The notes beneath the pieces are model-generated. The model was not told the DNA's origin. It ran no database searches and saw only the letters and a program-made list of their open reading frames with translations. Shown here in pieces: positions 57,641 through 64,000 of a stretch of DNA of 64,000 nt (its first letter is position 1; every line of letters starts with the position of its first letter). Location of the stretch: positions 499,426,109 to 499,490,108 of the forward strand of contig NC_064614.1 in assembly GCF_023898315.1 (NCBI RefSeq), written 5' to 3'. The position numbers were made by a program, and so were the translations under genes. This DNA is from Schistocerca nitens (lineage: Eukaryota > Arthropoda > Insecta > Orthoptera > Acrididae).

Positions 57641-57740
57641 CTGTGCCCACTCGCCTCTCAGCTTTCCAGTATATCGTATCGTGGCAACCGCCATATACAG
57701 GTATTTCGCAACTTAACAATAGTAGGAGAACGTGAGTTAT

Positions 57741-58055
57741 ACCACCCCGTCTACAGGCCACAAGTGGCCCATCGGGACCATTCGACCGCCGTGTCATCCT
57801 CAAGGAGGATGCGGATAGGAGGGGCATGGCGTCAGCACACCGCTCTCCCGGTCGTTATGATGGTATTCCTGACCGAAGCCGCTACTATTCGGTCGAGTAG
57901 CTCCTCAATTGGCATCACGAGGCTGAGTCCACTCCGAAAAACGGCAACATCGCGGCCTGGTTGGTCACCCATCCAAGTGCCGACCACGCCCGGCAGCGCT
58001 TACCTTCGGCGATCTCACGTGAACCGGTGTATCCACTGCGGCAAGGCCGTTGCAC
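57741..58055 (-). repeat. 5S-rRNA-derived SINE (SINE3 class)
   Basis: On the minus strand the first ~105 bp follow 5S rRNA: ATACACCGGTTCACGTGAGA, TCGCCGAAGGTAAGCGCTGC (A box), CGGGCGTGGTCGGCACTTGG and ATGGGTGACC (C box). A non-5S body follows (GCCAATTGAGGAGCTACTCG, ACGACCGGGAGAGCGGTGTG). Direct repeats TGAGTTAT lie at 57733-57740 and 58056-58063. It is not a functional 5S gene, since the second half of 5S is replaced. Confidence 0.88.
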
Positions 58056-58410
58056 TGAGTTATGCGCATCCTCTGAAGTAGTACCTAAATTTCAGTATAA
58101 GGGAGGCGAAGCAACAGATGCTGCGGAAACTCGGAAGGAAAGATCGGCGGAAGTGTAAGCGAAGTGTCAAGATATTTTTTGTAGTTGCTCCTGTTGTGAG
58201 TGTCCTCAGGAACTCTAAGATAAGTGTAGCAATAGTGCTTGCGGTGCTCCGGCTGTCTTAGTGCATCGGTTCAGAGAGTCCTGGGAGCTCTAATACAATA
58301 ACTGGTAGCTTAGATAACAGGGTTGCTGTGGCATTGGAGTTGTAACACTACTTCGAAAATGCCACGCGCGAGTGACTGACCAGGGTGTGACCTAAGGAGT
58401 CTTCATAGGA

Positions 58411-58608
58411 AAAATGGTTCAAATGGCTCTAAGCACTATGGGACTTAACATCTGAGGTCATCAGTGTCCTAGACTAAGAACTAAGTAAACCTAACTAATC
58501 TAAGGACATCATACACATACATGCCCGAGGCAGGATTCGAACCTGCGACGTAGCAGCCGCGTCGTTCCGGACTGAAGCGCCTTGAACCGCTCGGCCACAA
58601 CGGCCGGC
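58411..58608 (-). repeat. SINE1 with 11-bp TSD
   Basis: Full-length minus-strand copy; the TSD TCTTCATAGGA is at 58400-58410 and 58609-58619. The B-box region is damaged (GCGACGTAGCAGCCGCG). Confidence 0.94.
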
Positions 58609-59020
58609 TCTTCATAGGAGAAGATTTGCACAGGAGAACATATACTCTAATCACGGACGATTGTTGGTTTACTTTCGTATCTGGGAGTTAGGTAATTGTA
58701 TAAGGAGAGGGGGGAGGCGATAGTATCAGAGAGAAAGACTTGAACAAAGCGTAGGAATTGGCGAGCGGGACAGCGAAGACACTGGAAAAATGATGAGAAA
58801 ACGCAAGCTTGGGCATCCGAAAGTAAACTACTAAATCATTTCGTCTGTATCAGACTCATGTGTTTGGGCGTGGAATACTGAGGCGTTGTATCGTAGGAGG
58901 GACTAGTAACAGAGAACTGTCAAATAGTTTTTCGATCGCAGAGAAGCACGCGCTTCTACTGAAATACGTTTCCAGTGCGATAGCGGCGCTCGTAAGCACG
59001 ACAAAAAGCGTGATTACATA

Positions 59021-59663
59021 AGGGGCGATAAAAAAGTTTTCTTTAGAAGGCCGCACCGTTCACAATCGGTTCGCCAATCAGGCAAAATCGCCGTGAGCAC
59101 TGAGGTAATCATCCCATCGACGCACCAGGGTAAAGATGCCCTTTTGGTAAAATACCGTATCCTGCTGCGTGAAGAAGTCCGTAACTGCCTTCTGCATGTC
59201 CTGGGCCGACAGGAATCTACCCTGGAAGGCCTTTGTCAAGGCACCGAAGCCGTGATAATCACATGGGGAGAGATCAGGACTATATGCGCGTGATCGAGTG
59301 TCTGTCACTTGAGTTGACTTTTGGGGTATGGGTGCCTGCGTTATCACCCCTTTCGCAGTTTTCCACAATGGTGGTCTTCGACAGACATGCAGCCCTATAC
59401 ACATTCTCCGGCGGATGTCTACAGGCATTTGTCCTTCGACAGATAAGACAGGAAAAACAGAACGTTGGTCCAGTTAGAACGCGTCTGATAACAATGTCGC
59501 CATGTATCACGGTTCCACATGTATCGCACACACGTCGAAAAGACTCGAATGCCACATTAATCTCTTGCTTACATTTCGGTGCTTATATACCAACATTGGA
59601 GTCGCGATACGTTGCATATACGCTGCAGCAACGCCCTCGAACGGCAACATTTTGATCGCCCCG
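59021..59663 (-). mobile_element. Mariner-like deletion derivative, 643 bp
   Basis: The left end AGGGGCGATAAAAAAGTTT after TA (59019-59020) and the right end AACATTTTGATCGCCCCG before TA (59664-59665) are inverted. Only the transposase C-terminus is clearly kept. Confidence 0.82.
59078..59293 (-). pseudogene. Mariner-like transposase C-terminal third
   Basis: About 71 codons: YSPDLSPCDYHGFGALTKAF, then GRFLSAQDMQKAVTDFF, and finally RRWDDYLSAHGDFA with a stop at 59078. The Asp of SPCDY is the third catalytic residue of DD34D mariners, and the rest is the standard C-terminal helix pattern. The upstream part of the same frame (to 59428) does not look like transposase, so a deletion joined this piece to other internal sequence. 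Confidence 0.87.
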
Positions 59664-59959
59664 TATACTTTCCTAAGTCGACATGTTCCCCAGGTGTTTT
59701 AAATTAAATAAAGGTTATTTCGTAGTTCTGGTGATATTCATGTGTTCCCTTCACCGTAGCTAGCCCTACCTTTGGGACACTTGAGTAAAACCTTTATTGT
59801 GCCAAGGTTGTCCAATTCACTATCTCCCTGCACTTCACCAATCCAATGAACGGGCTTCGGATCATCGAGACCCATACGATATTGCAGCGCTTGCGTTGTT
59901 CAAAAATACGCTGCGAAGTTCCTTCGAACACGCACTGCGGCGACTACGGTCTTGATGAA

Positions 59960-60562
59960 ATACATTAAATGTATTCGCAGTTGCCAGTATGGAAGATCAT
60001 CAGCTGTGTAATGGAATGACGACTGTGAAAATTTGTGCCGAACTCGTACTTAAACCCGGATTTCCTGTTTATCGCCAGTGGTCGGCTTACCATTTGGCTA
60101 TCCAAACGCGATACGCGGCCACACCCAAACTTCCGTATGTCGTCAACCATGTGACTATAACCTTTACTGGTACATTCGTTATCTATATATTCCCGTACGG
60201 GAAAGACATTTTACTTGAAAGTCACTTGGCCGGTGTTGGCGGATGGATACTATATTGCGGTGACTGTGTTCTTTATCCGCCAACACTGGGCAAACGACTT
60301 TCAAGTAAAATGTCTCCCCTGTGCGGGAATATACACAGTTGATGTATGCGCACAGGACGTAGACACATAATGGACGACATATGGAAGTCTGGGTCTAGCC
60401 AGGAGTCGTATTCGGATAGCCAAATGGTAAGGCGACCACTCGCGATAAGTGGGAATTCCGGGTTCGAGTCCCGATCCGGCACAAATTTTCATTGTCGTCA
60501 TTCCATTATAGAGCCGATGGTTGTCCATATTCGCAACTGTGAACACATTTAATATACATAGG
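59960..60562. repeat. Palindromic element with two inverted tRNA-like modules, copy 2
   Basis: Left arm about 59965-60259, right arm about 60290-60556, short centre. Innermost pairing: GCCGGTGTTGGCGGAT with ATCCGCCAACACTGGGC. Outer pairing: ATTAAATGTATTCGCAGTTG with CGCAACTGTGAACACATTTAAT. Each arm has a tRNA-like segment (GATAGCCAAATGGTAAGGCG, CCGGGTTCGAGTCCCGATCC) followed outward by GCACAAATTTTCATTGTCG. Confidence 0.87.
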
Positions 60563-60612
60563 GACTGAAGTAGCCCGATGCCTAACAACGTCTAGTAGGT
60601 TGACAGCCCTGT

Positions 60613-60806
60613 TCAAATGGTTCAAATGGCTCTGAGCACTATGCGACTTAACTTCTGAGGTCATCAGTCGCCTAGAACTAATTAAACCTAACTAACCTAA
60701 GGACATCACACACAACCATGCCCGAGGCAGGATTCGAGCCTGCGACCGTAGCGGTCGCGCGTTTCCACACTGAAGCGCCTAGAACCGCACGGCCACTCGG
60801 GCCGGC
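60613..60806 (-). repeat. SINE1 with 11-bp TSD
   Basis: Full-length minus-strand copy; the TSD GACAGCCCTGT is at 60602-60612 and 60807-60817. Confidence 0.95.
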
Positions 60807-61055
60807 GACAGCCCTGTCTCGGATAGTTTTCAATGTAAATTGAGCCTCATAGCCCAAATATACAATCTGTGACGCATGGAGAGAGCCAAACACCCAGAAG
60901 AAATGGGATGGTGTATTATGTTGAGGAAGATACAGATCAGCTGCGAAGTACTGTAGGCGTACAAATGTTTACATACGATTGGCCACAAATCAGGAACCTA
61001 TTTCATTCCATGTAAACATCCCATATGTACGAATACATACAAAACGATAATGTTG

Positions 61056-61241
61056 AGCTGGCCCTTGTGACCGAGCGGTTCTAGGCGCTTCAGTCCGGAA
61101 CCGCGCTGCTGCTACGGTCACAGGTTCGAATCCTGCCTCGGGCATGGATGTGTGTGATGTCCTTAGATTAGTTAGGTTTAAGTAGTTCTAAGTCTAGGGG
61201 ACTGATGCCCTCAGATATTAAGTGCTTAGAGCCATTTGAAC
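61056..61241 (+). repeat. SINE1 with imperfect TSD
   Basis: A plus-strand copy with CGATAATGTTG (61045-61055) and CGACAATGTTG (61242-61252) as flanking repeats. It abuts a Tc1-like transposase fragment, so it probably inserted into that element. Confidence 0.92.
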
Positions 61242-61252
61242 CGACAATGTTG

Positions 61253-61758
61253 GACGTACCCTCATATGGCGAGAGGTGAAAAATGTAATGCACCCAAGAA
61301 CATTGTCGAAAGTGATCGTTTCGGTAGTCCAGGTGTTGTGGTGTGCGGAAGCATAATGCTGCCTGAGCGTACTGACCTCCAAATCTTTGAGCACATGACG
61401 CTCACTGGCCAACGTTATTGTGACACCGTAGTCCTCACCCATGTGCGTCTTTTCAGCGTGCATTCAGCCCTCACTTCATTTTTATGGAATAGATGCAGGA
61501 CCTCTTGGAACGAGAGGACACTCTGTGGATGAACTGGTCTGCCTGTTCCACCGACCGAAATCCCATTGATCACGTGTGGGATGCGCGGAGCCACTTCTTG
61601 CAGTAGGTCCACATGCACCAATGACCACTCAGCAGTTGGCCGCTCTGACAGAGGAACTCCAGGCCCTACCAAAACAACTCCTTATCAACCTCATGTCCAG
61701 CGTGGGTGCACGTTGCACAGCATGCATTGCTGTCCGTAGTGATCACACATCCTATTAA
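61253..61758 (+). pseudogene. Tc1-like transposase, C-terminal half, frameshifted
   Basis: The first block (about 61295-61460) reads ESDRFGSPGVVVCGSIMLPE, then RTDLQIFEHMTLTGQRYCDT and HVRLF, the region between the first and second catalytic Asp of a Tc1 protein (consensus VMVWGGI). A frameshift follows; MNWSACSTDRNPIDHVWDA (about 61527-61585) is the SPDLNPIEHVWD region with Glu changed to Asp. The end, LMSSVGARCTACIAVRSDHT then SY, is the typical C-terminus, with a stop at 61756. The N-terminal half was not found and no element ends are recognised. Confidence 0.85.
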
Positions 61759-62169
61759 GAACCACGTTTCGCCTTTTCTATGTCCAGGCAACCATCAGAA
61801 ATCGAGCTGGCTTCAGTGTATTTGAATAAAAATTACACTTCTGACCGTCTCATCGCGTATTTGTTTCAGTTATCTTCTGTACTATGGTATATAAATTCTT
61901 TCTATGTATTTTCGAGTGCTGTAGAGCTTTTTTACTTGGCAGTAACGCAATATGCGAAAGTTACTTTCGTCCTTAAGTTGAACACACCAGTGGGCGACCA
62001 AGTCCAAATTAATTTGAAGCTACAATAGTAGATGTTTTGTAAGATCATTCAACACAATTACACAGAGCGATAAAAGAAGGTATTCCAGAGTTTGTGAGAT
62101 GGTAGTGTGAGCGAAAACAAGAAAAAGTTTACAGTATACTCGTACTCTATAGTACATCGATTAAGAGTT

Positions 62170-62389
62170 TTGCCCGCATCTCGTGGTCGTGCGGTAGCGT
62201 TCTCGCTTCCCACGCCCGGGTTCCCGGGTTCGATTCCCGGCGGGGTCAGGGATTTTCTCTGCCTCGTGATGGCTGGGTGTTGTGTGATGTCCTTAGGTTA
62301 GTTAGGTTTAAGTAGTTCTAAGTTCTAGGGGACTGATGACCATAGATGTTAAGTCCCATAGTGCTCAGAGCCATTTGAACCATTTTTTT
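62170..62389 (+). repeat. Chimeric SINE: SINE3-type head on SINE1 body, with TSD
   Basis: The head has CGTGGTCGTGCGGTAGCGTT, CCGGGTTCGATTCCCGGCGG and the SINE3-style linker GGGATTTTCTCTGCC...GGGTGTTGTGTG. It then switches at GTGTGATGTCC into a normal SINE1 body. The TSD, GATTAAGAGTT, is at 62159-62169 and 62390-62400. The anticodon-like loop reads CCC, suggesting a tRNA-Gly origin of the head (tentative). Confidence 0.93.
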
Positions 62390-62978
62390 GATTAAGAGTT
62401 ATGAGCACTTGTTCACCTTCGCTAGTGCAAAACGGAACTATTCTGCTGAAAAGTGCTCATAACTCTTAACATATGCATCTTAGAACCCATGCTTACTGGC
62501 CATTTTTTCCTTGTTCTGGTTCATACTACCACCTCTCAAAATATGGATTACTTTGCTTGACACGCTGCACAGTTGGTTAACGATAATACGTCCCTGCCAC
62601 GCATAATGCCTCATACGATTTAGTTGTGGTAGTCATAACGAAAAGAAGAAGACCTGACACCAATCCCAAACCTTTCCCCAAACGCTGTTTCTCTACACAC
62701 AACCTTACTTAGGGTAAGCTTTAATTTGACACTGACATATTATTGTTGTATGTCACGCACCTGATGATAATGGGAACCCACACCAAAAGAGACATTTAAT
62801 GCAATTACCACGTTATCTTATCATAACCAGTAGCGTCTTAATAGTCGTCATATTGAGGTGAGTGGTTCCGTTGTAAATGTATTACCATGTGTCTGAAACA
62901 AATCTTATTACTGTCTTACCCGCATACGATAATACATTTAGTTATTGCATCAAATGGACACATCAAAAGAGAGTCATA

Positions 62979-63623
62979 CAAAAGGTGATTACTTTCTGCA
63001 GTGTTGTGGCACAGTGAAAATCCGATGAAGTTTTGCACAGGTGTGTTGGACAGTGTCTCTAGTATGCCCGTCGATCGCGTTACGTCGTTCTTTTTAGTTC
63101 TGACACACAGGGAGCACATAAAGATATCTAGAACAATAGTGTCTCGCACCAAGTATGAGGGCCTGGTGAGAAATTTCGCCTGAGCTATGCAGCCAACATT
63201 ACATACCTGTCTTGCGTTTTCTTCTTCAAGACAATTCTCAGCCTCATTCTGCAGGGGCAATGCAGATGCTCCTGCATCGTTTTCTATTGGAAATGTTTGA
63301 TTACCCACAATACAGCCCGTAATTGTCTCGCTCTGAGTTTCATCTCTGCTCACATGAACCGCTGGCTATGAAGACAACATTGTGGCTCAGACAACGAGCT
63401 GTAGGCCAGCGTAGAGAATTGGCGGAAAGCACTGGCGGCGGCCTTCTATGACGAGGGTGTTGGAAAGTTGGTACAGCGCTACGACAAATGTATAAGTAGG
63501 AACGGCGACTATATAGAGAAGTATCTGGATAGTGTAGCTAACTCTTGCAAATAAAATGTTTCTGATTTTCATTGTGGTTTCCATTTAGCGACCGATTGGA
63601 ACTTACTTTCTGGACAACCCTTG
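62979..63623 (+). mobile_element. Mariner-like deletion derivative, 645 bp
   Basis: The right end AACTTACTTTCTGGACAACC...TTG precedes TA (63624-63625). The left start, CAAAAGGTGATTACTTTCTG after TA (62977-62978), is a weak inverted match. The internal sequence is homologous to 12167-12677 along most of its length. Confidence 0.7.
63441..63554 (+). pseudogene. Mariner-like transposase C-terminal tail
   Basis: Thirty-seven codons and a stop: AFYDEGVGKLVQRYDKCISR, then NGDYIEKYLDSVANSCK. Upstream, in a broken frame near 63290-63345, YSP(stop)LSRSEFHLCSH is the decayed third-catalytic-residue region. Its counterpart is at 12523-12618. It is a coding scrap only. Confidence 0.85.
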
Positions 63624-64000
63624 TATAGCAACGGATCAACAGCGTGAAAAAGTGAAAAAAAGCTGGATGGTTGTAACATATTTTACGATTAGAAACTATC
63701 TTGTTTCGTGACCAGAAAGGCATACATTACTACGAGTAGCCATGATAATTCCATATGCCCCCGAGAGATGCTACTCATAGTAACATGATCTGTTGTAATG
63801 TGGTCACTCTTGTCTATCACCAAGAGTGAATTAGCTCACACAAAAAGTCTGAGCCGTATAGTTATCAGACCAGAGGATACTGGAGTATATTGACCCGATA
63901 CACCTGCGGTGGTAAAAACACATCGATGAAAGCGTTAAGGTGCCCGAAGACGATGCCGCAGTTGCTTCGAAATCGAAAGGAGAGAAATAAAAGCAACAAA

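Noticed and set aside
57117-57827. A 236-codon minus-strand frame and an overlapping 212-codon plus-strand frame
   Set aside because: Both run through the CpG-rich block and into the 5S-derived SINE. Composition is Arg/Pro/Ser-rich with no domain, as expected for high GC. They are not called as genes.
57950-58055. Possible 5S rRNA gene
   Set aside because: Only the first ~105 bp resemble 5S; the 3' part is replaced by a SINE body, and there is no tandem 5S unit.
62170-62245. Possible functional tRNA-Gly gene
   Set aside because: The A/B-box segment is the head of a SINE with body and TSD, and the anticodon stem pairs poorly. All tRNA-like hits in the window were judged the same way.

Overview
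This window looks like non-coding DNA from a large, repeat-rich insect genome, most likely an acridid grasshopper or locust (Schistocerca-like). The evidence is: no dense or operon-like coding; only short, stop-ridden frames; many (TG)n and (GA)n microsatellites; and at least five tRNA- or 5S-headed SINE families, many copies with clear target-site duplications (TSDs), plus Tc1/mariner elements of several families. The Schistocerca assignment rests on memory of these repeats, not on a search. I found no confident host exon, no functional tRNA or rRNA gene, no CRISPR array and no viral integration.

Layout. 1-13.6 kb: SINEs, a decayed Tc1 element (1120-2462), a mariner derivative with ~295-bp terminal repeats (5966-7073), a polypyrimidine tract, a mariner fragment holding a truncated SINE (10154-11011), an RTE-type LINE scrap and a 511-bp mariner derivative. 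14-27 kb: hairpin elements, dispersed repeats, a 372-bp element made of the two ends of an RTE LINE (21619-21990), and two more Tc1 families. 28-34.2 kb: a second Tc1 copy, a 5'-truncated LINE, and a 1.46-kb inverted repeat. 34.7-37.2 kb: a dead mariner split by an intact Tc1-like element, whose 340-aa transposase is the only convincingly intact protein gene here. 38-43.2 kb: a 29-bp minisatellite between inverted repeats, then a Tc1 element holding a solo LTR. 45-51 kb: a SINE/(TG)n tandem cluster and long AT-rich stretches without recognisable content. 51-64 kb: a Tc1 copy broken by one early nonsense codon, five SINE types, two palindromic elements with inverted tRNA-like modules, a 5S-rRNA-derived SINE beside a CpG-rich block, and mariner derivatives.

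The parts work as parasites and hosts of parasites. LINE machinery presumably moved the SINEs and the LINE-derived element; TA-targeting transposases moved the Tc1/mariner units and their deletion derivatives; later insertions sit inside earlier ones (SINE in mariner, Tc1 in mariner, LTR element in Tc1). The most unusual theme is modularity: different tRNA-like heads joined to one conserved SINE body, and one head joined to several tails.
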